The notes under the pieces are model-generated. The model searched no databases and was not told the DNA's origin. It saw nothing but the letters and a program-made list of their open reading frames with translations. Source: Murimonas intestini (GTDB lineage Bacteria; Bacillota; Clostridia; Lachnospirales; Lachnospiraceae). Taken from it: 64,000 nt of DNA. Made by a program: the position numbers and the translations under genes. Where the stretch lies: the NCBI GenBank assembly GCA_003148945.1, contig QGGY01000001.1:248001-312000 (forward strand), written 5' to 3'. This document shows, in pieces, positions 43,097 to 51,912 of this stretch; position 1 is the first letter of the stretch; each line of letters begins with the position of its first letter.

Positions 43097-43283
43097 GTTT
43101 CCGGAAAAGCCATATGGGTTCACCGGTATAAAAGAACTCTTGTCAGGTTATTCACGCGTAGACTGCAGACCCTTCTGAAAACCGCTTCATATTATCACTG
43201 AAAATTACTATATATAGTAAGAAGCAGGACCGCTGCCGGTATGGTGCAGGCGGCAGGAATCAGAAAAGAAAAGGAGAATGGAT

Positions 43284-44945
43284 ATGAAAAATTTTGAAAA
43301 GTATACCAGGCAGTATTTCATGCCGCCAGAACCGTCTTTTAAATGGGTGGAGAAGGATCATATTGAGAAAGCCCCTATATGGTGCAGTGTAGATCTTCGT
43401 GACGGCAACCAGGCGCTGATAGTACCGATGACACTGGACCAGAAAATTGAATTCTTCAAGCTTCTTGTAAAAGTTGGTTTCAAAGAGATAGAAGTGGGAT
43501 TTCCCGCAGCTTCTGATACAGAATATAATTTTTTGAGAGCGCTTATCGAGCAGAACCTGATACCGGAGGATGTTACGATTCAGGTGCTCACACAGGCCAG
43601 GGAACATATTATCCGCAAGACATTCGAGGCTTTGAACGGGGCAAAGAAGGCAGTAGTCCATGTTTATAATTCCACATCTCTTGCACAGAGAGAGCAGGTA
43701 TTTAAAAAGTCAAAAGAGGAGATCCTGAAGATCGCTGTCGACGGGGCAGCGCTCTTAAAGAAACTGGCAGCTGAGACTGAAGGAAACTTTTCATTTGAAT
43801 ACAGCCCTGAGAGCTTTACGGGCACAGAAGTTGAGTATTCTCTGGAGGTCTGCAATGCCGTGCTGGATGTTTGGCAGCCAACGCCTGACAACAAAGTGAT
43901 CATTAATCTGCCCAGCACGGTCCAGCATTCAATGCCGCATGTATATGCCAGCCAGATTGAATACATGAGCACCCATATGAAATACCGCGAAAACGTGATA
44001 CTTTCTCTGCATCCGCATAATGACAGGGGCTGCGGCGTGTCAGACGCTGAGATGGGGATACTGGCAGGAGCCGACAGAATAGAAGGAACACTGTTTGGCA
44101 ATGGTGAGAGGACAGGAAATGTAGACATAGTGACTCTTGCCATGAATATGTTCTCACAGGGTGTGGACCCTGAACTGGACTTTACAGATATGCCATATGT
44201 AAGTGAACAATATGAGAAATTTACAGGAATGAGCATTGATATGAGAAGCCCGTACAGCGGCGCACTTGTATTTGCAGCATTCTCAGGGTCACATCAGGAT
44301 GCTATTGCAAAGGGTATGAAATACAGAGAAGAGAACGACTGCCAGTACTGGACAGTTCCATATCTTCCTGTTGATCCCACTGATGTGGGAAGGCGTTATG
44401 AAGCTGATGTTATCCGTATCAACAGCCAGTCCGGAAAGGGTGGCGTGGGATATATCCTGGAGCAGAACTTCGGCCTGAATCTTCCGGCAAAAATGCGTGA
44501 AGCTATGGGATATGCAGCCAAAGGAGTTTCTGATGAACAGCATAAAGAGCTGCAGCCAGAAGAAATATTTGAACTGTTTAAAGAGAAATATGAAGATATT
44601 CAGACTCCTTATAATATTACAGAAGTACATTTCAAACAGCACAACGGCATCATTGCTGAAGTGACTGTTACATGCAACGGTGAATCACGGGTGGCTATTG
44701 CTTCCGGAAACGGACGTCTCAATGCAGTAAGCAATGCCCTGAAGAAATGCTATCATCTGGAATATGACCTTGTAACTTATCAGGAGCATGCTCTGGAACA
44801 GAGTTCCAGCTCAAGGGCTATCGCATATGTGGGAATCAAGGATAAGAATGACAGCCTGTACTGGGGCGCCGGAGTAGATCAGGATATTATCCGGGCATCT
44901 ATCAATGCTCTTGTGACAGCTATCAATAATAAAGAGACAGCATAA
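43284..44945 (+). CDS. leuA: 2-isopropylmalate synthase (long type)
   Basis: First committed step of leucine synthesis: acetyl-CoA plus 2-oxoisovalerate. The 553-aa protein is of the long IPMS class (SVDLRDGNQALIVPMTLDQK near residues 37-56; HPHNDRGCGVSDAE; GNGERTGNVD), with a C-terminal regulatory domain (SRVAIASGNGRLNAVSNAL) that normally binds leucine for feedback. AAGGAG lies 7 bases before ATG 43284; ATG 43278 is too close to it. Control is by the leucine T-box upstream, while leuCD are 22 kb away under LysR. Confidence 0.96.
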   Translation: MKNFEKYTRQYFMPPEPSFKWVEKDHIEKAPIWCSVDLRDGNQALIVPMTLDQKIEFFKLLVKVGFKEIEVGFPAASDTEYNFLRALIEQNLIPEDVTIQVLTQAREHIIRKTFEALNGAKKAVVHVYNSTSLAQREQVFKKSKEEILKIAVDGAALLKKLAAETEGNFSFEYSPESFTGTEVEYSLEVCNAVLDVWQPTPDNKVIINLPSTVQHSMPHVYASQIEYMSTHMKYRENVILSLHPHNDRGCGVSDAEMGILAGADRIEGTLFGNGERTGNVDIVTLAMNMFSQGVDPELDFTDMPYVSEQYEKFTGMSIDMRSPYSGALVFAAFSGSHQDAIAKGMKYREENDCQYWTVPYLPVDPTDVGRRYEADVIRINSQSGKGGVGYILEQNFGLNLPAKMREAMGYAAKGVSDEQHKELQPEEIFELFKEKYEDIQTPYNITEVHFKQHNGIIAEVTVTCNGESRVAIASGNGRLNAVSNALKKCYHLEYDLVTYQEHALEQSSSSRAIAYVGIKDKNDSLYWGAGVDQDIIRASINALVTAINNKETA

Positions 44946-44985
44946 ATTTGGCAACCGGATAAAAGGCAGCAAAAGATAGAATTAG

Positions 44986-45045
44986 GGCAGGCTATTATGT
45001 GATTCTTTTGAGGATTATCATAGCAGTCTGCCTTTACGTTTTTTC
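44986..45045 (+). terminator. Terminator after leuA
   Basis: GGCAG-GCT and AGCAGTCTGCC pair across a long loop, followed by TTTACGTTTTTT. Confidence 0.65.
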
Positions 45046-45099
45046 AGCAGAGAAGCAGTATGAGATATATTTCAAAAATGTTAAATGGATTTAAAGAAA

Positions 45100-45300
45100 T
45101 ATTTAAAAAATAAATAGAAACGAAATAAAAATGTAAAATGTTGTAAAATGTAGAAAAATGTTTCATAAAAAATGGAAATACAAAAAAATGAGCAGATGTA
45201 AAAATGCATAAAATAATAGGGGGAATTATCAAAATATTTTGTGGATATCTCATAAAAAGGCTGCTGAGCTAAAAAAATGCCATGTAAGATATTACAAAAT
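45100..45300. other. Low-complexity A-rich stretch
   Basis: AAAATG is repeated at irregular spacing (for example AAAATGTAAAATG and AAAATGTAGAAAAATG). It is A-rich, has no open frame, and no function is assigned. Confidence 0.5.
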
Positions 45301-45313
45301 TATGAAACCATAC

Positions 45314-45342
45314 TTGACACTTGATTTTAATTTCAATATAAT
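45314..45342 (+). promoter_or_regulatory. Consensus promoter of the SleB-type gene
   Basis: TTGACA (45314-45319), 17-base spacer, TATAAT (45337-45342): a perfect consensus. Transcription should start near 45350, leaving a ~180-base leader. Confidence 0.88.
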
Positions 45343-45349
45343 TTCAATT

Positions 45350-45515
45350 ACTAAGGGCGACATAGATTACTCCATCGAAAAAAGGCGCATAGTCTCTTCG
45401 AAAAAGAGTATTTTCCATAGATTAGATAGATAATATGTAACTATCCGGTTCAGGCTGGTCTGCAGGACCGGGAGCAGCAGGTGCCGGAGAGTTGCGAAAA
45501 TATTTAGAAAAGGAG
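45350..45515 (+). promoter_or_regulatory. Structured 5' leader of the SleB-type gene
   Basis: The leader has the CTCTTCGAAAAAGAG hairpin and a GC-rich fold (CCGGTTCAGGC...GGTCTGCAGGACC...GGTGCCGG). It does not fit the c-di-AMP (ydaO) or c-di-GMP motifs I know. It may be an uncharacterised cis-acting RNA. Confidence 0.4.
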
Positions 45516-45529
45516 GGAGGTACGGTAAG

Positions 45530-46372
45530 ATGTTATGGCTGAAGGAAATTTTCTGCAGAGCATGGAATTTCATAAAACAGGCGTTGACGAAGCGCACCTA
45601 TAGGGAATGCGCAATAATTGTGGCCGGCATTGCCGTACTTGCTGTGGTGGTTTTGGGTGCCGCCGGCTTTTCAGGTGGGGGCAAAAACAAAGTCTATGCC
45701 GTCCAGAATTCAAAGGACAAGGAAGCAGAGTCGGGGGATGAAGAAAATATCCCCAATGAACTTCAGGCGGGGCTGATGGGTGTTGTTAACAGTGTCACCA
45801 GCCTGGAGGAGTATTCTGCGGCGGCCAGCTCCAAAAGCATCGAGAATGCTCATGAAGATGTCCTGGTTGGAAATTCAAAGGCAAGCAAGGGTGCCTTGAA
45901 CAGGATATCTGTAGAAAAAGGCCTGAAGGCTATGAGCGGTATCGGGTACATATCCCAGCTGGCAGTGCGTCAGCATCAGATGCCTGTAGAGGATTATTAT
46001 GCACTTCTGCAGATTGTAGAAGCTGAAGCTACAGGCGGGGATACCTACAGCAAGATGTTAGTGGCAAATGTTGTGCTCAATAGGGTGGAGGACAGCCATT
46101 TTCCGGACAATATTTATGATGTGGTCTGGCAGACGGTTGGCGGTTCACCGCAGTTTTCGCCGACGAGTGACGGCCGTATTTACAGCGTAGATATTACAGA
46201 CAGTACCATAGAGGCTGTAGACAGGGCACTGGATGGGGAAGATAACTCGAAAGGAGCGCTTTTCTTCATTGCCAGGTCGAGTGCTGATGAGCACAATGCT
46301 GAGTGGTTTGATGACACGCTGGAATGGATGTTCGAGTATGGCGGGCATGAGTATTACAAATTTGCCGAATAG
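45530..46372 (+). CDS. SleB-type cell wall hydrolase, membrane-anchored
   Basis: A 280-residue protein: N-terminal membrane anchor (CAIIVAGIAVLAVVVLGAAG, ~25-44), a ~90-residue linker, and a Hydrolase_2 (SleB catalytic) domain from ~150 (YYALLQIVEAEATGGDTYSK, then MLVANVVLNRVEDSHFPD, FSPTSDGRIYSV). The first Glu of VEAEA is the likely catalytic acid. In spore formers SleB cuts cortex muramic-lactam peptidoglycan; the anchor and linker suggest a vegetative or sporulation wall role here. AGGAGG precedes ATG 45530. Confidence 0.9.
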   Translation: MLWLKEIFCRAWNFIKQALTKRTYRECAIIVAGIAVLAVVVLGAAGFSGGGKNKVYAVQNSKDKEAESGDEENIPNELQAGLMGVVNSVTSLEEYSAAASSKSIENAHEDVLVGNSKASKGALNRISVEKGLKAMSGIGYISQLAVRQHQMPVEDYYALLQIVEAEATGGDTYSKMLVANVVLNRVEDSHFPDNIYDVVWQTVGGSPQFSPTSDGRIYSVDITDSTIEAVDRALDGEDNSKGALFFIARSSADEHNAEWFDDTLEWMFEYGGHEYYKFAE

Positions 46373-46384
46373 TGATGCAAAGTA

Positions 46385-46428
46385 CGAAAGAGCGCTGCAG
46401 GGCTGTATAGCCGGGCAGCGCTCTTTCG
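46385..46428. terminator. Terminator after the SleB-type gene
   Basis: CGAAAGAGCGCTGC and GCAGCGCTCTTTCG form a perfect 14-bp stem, followed by ATTAATTT. Confidence 0.8.
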
Positions 46429-46462
46429 ATTAATTTCGCGTAAAGTCTGCTTTAGTTTTGCC

Positions 46463-46491
46463 TTGTACAGTGCTAAATTCTATGCTATAAT
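46463..46491 (+). promoter_or_regulatory. Promoter of thrC
   Basis: TTGTAC (46463-46468), 17-base spacer, TATAAT (46486-46491). Confidence 0.75.
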
Positions 46492-46574
46492 TATAAATTG
46501 AGAAGTTTTCGGCTTCATTTTTTCACAGAGGTGAGCCGGATAAGAAAACAAAGAAAGAGCAAAGGATGGGAAAT

Positions 46575-48062
46575 ATGGAGCTTCTATACAAAAGTACGAG
46601 AAACAGTGATACCACAGTAACAGCTTCACAGGCTATTTTAAAGGGCCTTGCAGAGGATGGCGGATTATTTGTCCCAACAATGATCCCGAAGCTGGATGCC
46701 GGCATGGATGAACTGGCAGGTATGAGCTATCAGGAAACTGCGTATGCTGTGATGAAACAGTATCTGACAGATTTTACGGAAGAAGAGCTGAAAAGCTGCA
46801 TTGCCAGAGCCTATGATGAAAAGTTTGACACAGAGGAGATCGCGCCTCTGAAGAAGGAAGATGGAGTCTATTATCTGGAACTGTTCCACGGCGCTACGAT
46901 AGCTTTTAAGGATATGGCGCTGTCTATTCTTCCGCATCTGATGACCACAGCAGCAAAGAAAAACCATATTTCTAACGAAATCGTGATCCTGACTGCTACT
47001 TCAGGAGATACAGGAAAGGCAGCGCTTGCCGGATTTGCGGATGTTCCCGGTACCAGGATCGTGGTCTTCTATCCGAAGTCAGGCGTCAGCCCGATTCAGG
47101 AAAAACAGATGGTGACCCAGAAGGGGGACAATACATTTGTTGTAGGTATCAGGGGGAATTTTGATGATGCACAGACAGGGGTAAAGAAGATCTTTGGAGA
47201 TAAAGATCTGGAAAAGGAGATGGCATCTGCCGGATTCCAGTTCTCATCTGCAAATTCTATCAATATCGGAAGACTGGTGCCTCAGATCGTATATTATGTC
47301 TATGCATATGCAAAGCTCTATGCTGCAGGGGACATCAAAAATGGTGAAGAGATAAATGTTGTCGTTCCCACAGGCAATTTTGGAAATATACTGGCAGCTT
47401 ATTATGCAAAGAATATGGGAGTTCCTATCAGGAAGCTTATCTGCGCTTCAAATGAAAACAGAGTGCTTTATGATTTCCTGGGAACAGGCACATATGACAG
47501 AAACAGAGAGTTTATCCTGACTACATCACCCTCCATGGATATCCTGATCTCCAGCAATCTGGAGAGGCTGCTGTACCGTATAGCAGGGGAAGATGACAGT
47601 AAGAACCGTCAGATGATGGAAGCTCTCGTAAAAGACGGCAGATATGAGATTACAGAAGACATGAAGGAAAAACTGGCGGATTTCTACGGCAACTATGCCA
47701 CAGAGGCGGAGACAGCTGATGAGATAGCCGGGCTTTACCGCAAGACAGGTTATGTTCTGGATACGCACACAGCTGTGGCCTCCAGGGTTTACCGCAAGTA
47801 TGCGGAGGAGACTGGCGATACGGCAGTGACAGTCATAGCTTCTACAGCCAGCCCGTATAAGTTTACTAGAAGTGTCATGGATGCTGTCGATAAAAAATAT
47901 GATGCCATGTCAGATTTTGAACTGGTGGATGAACTGAATAAAATATCAGGAGTTGCTGTGCCCAGGGCTATAGATGAGATCAGAAATGCCCCTGTGCTCC
48001 ATGATACAGTTGTGGATGCGGCTGATATGAAAGATACTGTTAAGAAATTCCTGGGAATATAG
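46575..48062 (+). CDS. thrC: Threonine synthase
   Basis: PLP enzyme converting O-phosphohomoserine to threonine. 495 aa from ATG 46575, which matches the usual MxxLYKSTR start; ATG 46566 abuts the AAAGG site. The PLP lysine is in HGATIAFKDMAL (~98), and ILTATSGDTGKAAL and VVPTGNFGNILAAYYAKNMG bind the cofactor phosphate and substrate. It is of the long (yeast/E. coli-like) class. A small membrane protein gene follows after 12 bases. Confidence 0.95.
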   Translation: MELLYKSTRNSDTTVTASQAILKGLAEDGGLFVPTMIPKLDAGMDELAGMSYQETAYAVMKQYLTDFTEEELKSCIARAYDEKFDTEEIAPLKKEDGVYYLELFHGATIAFKDMALSILPHLMTTAAKKNHISNEIVILTATSGDTGKAALAGFADVPGTRIVVFYPKSGVSPIQEKQMVTQKGDNTFVVGIRGNFDDAQTGVKKIFGDKDLEKEMASAGFQFSSANSINIGRLVPQIVYYVYAYAKLYAAGDIKNGEEINVVVPTGNFGNILAAYYAKNMGVPIRKLICASNENRVLYDFLGTGTYDRNREFILTTSPSMDILISSNLERLLYRIAGEDDSKNRQMMEALVKDGRYEITEDMKEKLADFYGNYATEAETADEIAGLYRKTGYVLDTHTAVASRVYRKYAEETGDTAVTVIASTASPYKFTRSVMDAVDKKYDAMSDFELVDELNKISGVAVPRAIDEIRNAPVLHDTVVDAADMKDTVKKFLGI

Positions 48063-48074
48063 AGGGGGGAGAAT

Positions 48075-48419
48075 ATGGACTCAATGTTTGTGCTCCTGGA
48101 CGTCATAGTCCTGGGATGCGGTGTTTACATACTGTATGCATATTACCTGATGAAGGTGAAGGGGGAGGTGAAGGAGAATCTTCTTTTAAATCCGACTACT
48201 CCTCTGAAGCGCTGCAAGGATAAGAAGGCTTATATGGAATATATGGGGCCCAGGCTTTTGGCGCTGGGAATAGGCGCGCTTATCTGCGGAGGTGCAGGGC
48301 TTATCAATGACTATACTAACTTTATGGGTTCCTGGTACCTGGCAATCACAGTAGTTTTTCTGGTGCTTGTCATCTGGTTTGCTGTGGCAGTTAAGAAATC
48401 TGTTAAAAAGTTCTGGTAG
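48075..48419 (+). CDS. Small membrane protein, unknown
   Basis: A 114-residue protein with three hydrophobic segments (MFVLLDVIVLGCGVYILYAY, LLALGIGALICGGAGLI, WYLAITVVFLVLVIWFAVAV) and a basic middle loop (PLKRCKDKKAYMEYMG). It is co-transcribed with thrC. I do not recognise it. Confidence 0.75.
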   Translation: MDSMFVLLDVIVLGCGVYILYAYYLMKVKGEVKENLLLNPTTPLKRCKDKKAYMEYMGPRLLALGIGALICGGAGLINDYTNFMGSWYLAITVVFLVLVIWFAVAVKKSVKKFW

Positions 48420-48473
48420 GACAGGCCAAATTATTAAAAAGCTGTAAAATCGTAAACTGGCTTTGTTAAATAC

Positions 48474-48502
48474 TTGACATTTGACTTTGAAAATGAGATA
48501 AT
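48474..48502 (+). promoter_or_regulatory. Promoter of pckA
   Basis: TTGACA (48474-48479), 17-base spacer, GATAAT (48497-48502), directly before AGGAGG and the start codon. Confidence 0.85.
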
Positions 48503-48533
48503 GAAGCCAAATTTTGATAAAGGAGGACATAAG

Positions 48534-50225
48534 ATGTCAACAAAAGCGTATTATCCACTTAATGAAATCGGCGCTGGCAAAACTGGTTTTGCAAAGACCC
48601 GTTCCATTATCGAAGCAGCTTTCTACGGAAACAACGTAGTTAAAGTAAACACTTTAAAAGAGGCTTATGAATTAGCTAAAAACTCAACAGGAACAATCGT
48701 TACAGATATGCCAGTATACAGAGGAGAGGAATTCGGTCTGGAACCGGATGCAAAAGTTCTCTTATTCAACGATGGCGCTATCACAGGCCGTTATGCTGCA
48801 GCACGCCGTATTGCCGGTGAACCGGGAGTTGACTGCGCAGCACTTGATAAAGTGGCTATGGACGCTGTATATGAGTCACGCTGGAAAACAATGTACCATG
48901 CAGAGGTTTATGTAGGCCTTGATCCTGAATTCATGGTAAAAGCTCACCTTCTGATCCCGGAAGGAGAAGAGAACATCATGTATTCCTGGATGCTGAACTT
49001 CCAGTATATGTCTGATGAATATGTTAAGATGTACAAGAACTCCAAAGCAGTAGGTGATGGAAAAGAAGCAGATATCTATATCTTCTCTGATCCCCAGTGG
49101 TCACCGGTTGAGCATCCGGGCGTTGATTTCAGCTGCCTGAGCGATCCTCAGACTCTTTGCTACTTCAATACAAACCAGAACTGTGCATGTATCCTTGGTA
49201 TGAGATACTTCGGAGAGCACAAAAAAGGCACACTGACAATGGCATGGGCTATTGCAAACCGTAACGGATATGCCTCCTGCCACGGCGGACAGAAAGAATA
49301 TACATTAGCAGACGGATCTAAATATGTAGCATCTGTTTATGGTCTGTCAGGATCAGGTAAGTCTACTCTGACACATGCTAAGCATGACGGAAAATACGGC
49401 ATCAAAGTGCTTCATGATGACGCATTCATCATCAACACTGATACATGTGCATCTATCGCTCTTGAGCCTACTTACTTTGATAAGACACAGGATTATCCGG
49501 TTGGATGTGAAGATAACAAATATCTCTTAACATCTATGAACAACTCAGCAACACTTGATGAGGACGGACATATCCAGATCGTAACAGAAGATATCAGAAA
49601 TGGTAACGGACGTGCTATCAAATCTAAACTGTGGTCTCCGAACCGTGTTGATAAGATTGACGAGCCGGTTAATGCAATCTTCTGGATCATGAAAGACCCG
49701 ACAATCCCGCCGGTTGTTAAATTAAAAGGAGCTTCTCTTGCATCTGTTATGGGAGCAACACTGGCTACAAAACGTTCTTCAGCAGAAAGACTTGCACCGG
49801 GAGTTGATCCTAACGCATTAGTAGTAGTACCTTATGCTAACCCGTTCAGAACATATCCTCTGGCTAACGACTATGAGAAATTCAAAAAACTCGTAGCTGA
49901 GAAGAATGTAGACTGCTATATCATCAATACTGGCGATTTCATGGGCAAGAAGGTTAAACCTGCTGATACTCTTGGAATCCTTGAAGCTATCGTTGAAAGA
50001 AAAGCAGATTTCAAACAGTGGGGACCATTCTCTGATATCGAGATCATGGATTGGGAAGGATTTGTTCCTGATATGAACGATCCTGAGTACGTTGGCCAGT
50101 TAAAGGCACGTATGACAGACCGTGTGAACTTTGTTAAGTCAACTGCAACTGTTAAAGACGGTTACGATAAACTTCCGGATGACGCTCTTGCAGCTATCCA
50201 GAAAGTTGTTGACGAATTAAACTAA
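48534..50225 (+). CDS. pckA: Phosphoenolpyruvate carboxykinase (ATP)
   Basis: A 563-residue ATP-type PEPCK. The kinase P-loop reads YGLSGSGKSTLTHAKHDG near residue 271, followed by the Mn/Mg-binding HDDAFIINTD and RLAPGVDPN... segments. In fermenting anaerobes it usually runs towards oxaloacetate, fixing CO2 and making ATP. AAAGGAGG lies before ATG 48534, and the promoter lies inside the upstream open frame, so the longer frame is false. Codon use (GCA/GTT/AAA-rich, uniform) suggests very high expression. Confidence 0.97.
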   Translation: MSTKAYYPLNEIGAGKTGFAKTRSIIEAAFYGNNVVKVNTLKEAYELAKNSTGTIVTDMPVYRGEEFGLEPDAKVLLFNDGAITGRYAAARRIAGEPGVDCAALDKVAMDAVYESRWKTMYHAEVYVGLDPEFMVKAHLLIPEGEENIMYSWMLNFQYMSDEYVKMYKNSKAVGDGKEADIYIFSDPQWSPVEHPGVDFSCLSDPQTLCYFNTNQNCACILGMRYFGEHKKGTLTMAWAIANRNGYASCHGGQKEYTLADGSKYVASVYGLSGSGKSTLTHAKHDGKYGIKVLHDDAFIINTDTCASIALEPTYFDKTQDYPVGCEDNKYLLTSMNNSATLDEDGHIQIVTEDIRNGNGRAIKSKLWSPNRVDKIDEPVNAIFWIMKDPTIPPVVKLKGASLASVMGATLATKRSSAERLAPGVDPNALVVVPYANPFRTYPLANDYEKFKKLVAEKNVDCYIINTGDFMGKKVKPADTLGILEAIVERKADFKQWGPFSDIEIMDWEGFVPDMNDPEYVGQLKARMTDRVNFVKSTATVKDGYDKLPDDALAAIQKVVDELN

Positions 50226-50238
50226 GCAATATATAATG

Positions 50239-50263
50239 GGGATGTTGCATCTTGCAGCATCCC
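50239..50263 (+). terminator. Terminator of pckA
   Basis: GGGATGTTGCA and TGCAGCATCCC stem, followed by TTTTTGTTATTTTTT. Confidence 0.88.
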
Positions 50264-50313
50264 TTTTTGTTATTTTTTAATTAGTGGTAATAAATTCTTT
50301 ATAGAATTATATA

Positions 50314-50342
50314 TTGAAAATAGACAGATACTAGAGTATAAT
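50314..50342 (+). promoter_or_regulatory. Promoter of the 6S-like RNA
   Basis: TTGAAA (50314-50319), 17-base spacer, TATAAT (50337-50342). The transcript would start near 50349. Confidence 0.75.
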
Positions 50343-50348
50343 CTTAAT

Positions 50349-50546
50349 AAAGAAAAAGGTACTTCCTGGAATGTGCGACACTCCTGTCGTTTTGAACCTA
50401 CATTTACTTTAAACGGGATTCCTACATTGCTGTAATTAATGTCAGGCCGCCTTGGTCAGCGGAAGGCAGAGATTATGGCTGCGGTTACCCACCTAGCATT
50501 GCTAGGAGTCAGAAGACAGGAAACGGCATTTTGGGAGGTACTAAAG
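50349..50546 (+). ncRNA. ssrS: 6S RNA (regulator of RNA polymerase)
   Basis: About 198 bases with no open frame, bounded by its own promoter and terminator. The ends pair (TACTTCC near 50360 with GGAGGTA near 50535), and the inside is a long interrupted duplex: GTGCGACACTCCTGTCGTTTT, then GAACCTACATTTACT, GGCCGCCTTGGTCAGCGG, CTAGCATTGCTAG. This rod with a central bubble and the GAACCTAC element fits clostridial 6S RNA as I remember it. It would bind sigma-A RNA polymerase in stationary phase. The alternative is another structured RNA. Confidence 0.68.
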
Positions 50547-50555
50547 AAAAAGCAT

Positions 50556-50597
50556 AAGCTGCTGTGAGGCCGGATATCCTGTCAAACGGCAGCTTTT
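50556..50597 (+). terminator. Terminator of the 6S-like RNA
   Basis: AAGCTGC and GCAGCTT pair around a long loop (GGCCGGATATCCTG inside), ending TTTTATCTTG. Confidence 0.7.
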
Positions 50598-50661
50598 ATC
50601 TTGAAAACATATAAAGACTCCGCTGCTGCAGACAGTGACGGGAGGGCTGGAAGGAGAAGAG

Positions 50662-51717
50662 ATGGGGATCAATAAGAACGATTTTGGCATGACAAGGGAT
50701 GGGAAAGAGGCATTTATCTATACTCTTGCAAACAAGAATGGCATGAGCGCAGAGGTCACAGATTACGGCGCGACTCTTGTGGCTGTAAGTACACCTGATA
50801 AGAACGGCAGGCTGGATGATGTTTTGCTGGGTTATGAGGATGTGACTGATTACATAGAAAATGGCGGCTATCTGGGAGCCACAGTAGGGCGCAACTGCAA
50901 CAGGGTAAAAGGCGCCCAGGTCAGCATTAACGGGCAGGTATTCGAATTAGATAAGAATGAGAATGGCAATGACCTTCACAGCGGCTTTCATGGTTATGAC
51001 AGCTTTATCTGGGATGCTCAGATTATCCAGGAGGAAAATGCAGTAATGTTCTCACGCATGAGTCCGGACGGAGAGCAGGGATTTCCGGGAAATTTTAAGG
51101 TATCTGTGAAATATACGCTTACAGAAGAAAATGAGCTGAAGATCCAATACAGCGGAAAATGTGATCAGGATACAATTGCAAATATGACGAATCACAGTTA
51201 TTTCAACCTGGCAGGACAAGATGCCGGAGAGATAACGGGGCATATACTGCAGCTGGAAGCGGATGCATATCTGCCGGTAGATGAAGAATCTATTCCCACA
51301 GGTGAGATCAGAGAGGTGGCCGGAACACCCTTTGATTTCAGAGAACCTAAAGCGATCGGAAGAGATATGGGGGCTGATGATGAGCAGCTGAGGCTGGCCC
51401 ATGGCTATGACCATAATTTCCTGCTGAGGGGCGGATGCATGGAGGTCAGGAAGATCGCTGAGGTTATGGAGCCGGAGTCAGGCCGCACTATGGAAGTATA
51501 TACAGACTGTCCGGGGATCCAGCTGTATACGGGAAATTTCCTGGAGAATACTCAGATAGGCAAAGAAGGGGTTGTTTACGGACCGCACCACGGTTTCTGC
51601 ATGGAGACCCAGTTTTATCCCGACACGCCCCATCATGATGAGTTTCCGTCCTCGATCCTGAAAGCAGGCGAAGAGTACAGCAGCATTACGATTTATAAAT
51701 TTGGAATAAGAGTCTGA
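50662..51717 (+). CDS. galM: Aldose 1-epimerase (mutarotase)
   Basis: A 351-residue GalM-type protein that interconverts alpha and beta anomers of galactose or glucose. Visible are DYGATLVAVSTPDKNG, GATVGRNCNRVKGAQ, NDLHSGFHGYDSFIWDAQI, NMTNHSYFNLAGQ (catalytic His) and GIQLYTGNF, with a catalytic Glu in the late part. ATG 50662 follows AAGGAG; the frame upstream is not used. It stands alone behind the 6S RNA. Confidence 0.93.
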   Translation: MGINKNDFGMTRDGKEAFIYTLANKNGMSAEVTDYGATLVAVSTPDKNGRLDDVLLGYEDVTDYIENGGYLGATVGRNCNRVKGAQVSINGQVFELDKNENGNDLHSGFHGYDSFIWDAQIIQEENAVMFSRMSPDGEQGFPGNFKVSVKYTLTEENELKIQYSGKCDQDTIANMTNHSYFNLAGQDAGEITGHILQLEADAYLPVDEESIPTGEIREVAGTPFDFREPKAIGRDMGADDEQLRLAHGYDHNFLLRGGCMEVRKIAEVMEPESGRTMEVYTDCPGIQLYTGNFLENTQIGKEGVVYGPHHGFCMETQFYPDTPHHDEFPSSILKAGEEYSSITIYKFGIRV

Positions 51718-51773
51718 GGACCGTACTGCTGTCTTATGTGGTGTATTATCTGAATATGCAGGCAGAAATAACA

Positions 51774-51808
51774 GGAATGTTTGTTGCAAAACAGCATTCC
51801 TTTTTTTC
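51774..51808 (+). terminator. Terminator after galM
   Basis: GGAATG...GCAAA...CATTCC stem followed by TTTTTTTCTG. Confidence 0.8.
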
Positions 51809-51912
51809 TGCCTGGCAGCAGATCTGGATTAAATTGCCGGTTATTTATGGAATTTTCTGGACATACTTCAATATACTTAATTATATGGAAAAGGTGAGAA
51901 GGTTAGAAAATC

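Noticed and set aside
45350-45515. Known riboswitch (c-di-AMP ydaO type) in the SleB-type leader
   Set aside because: The conserved blocks of that class that I remember are not visible, so no named riboswitch is claimed.
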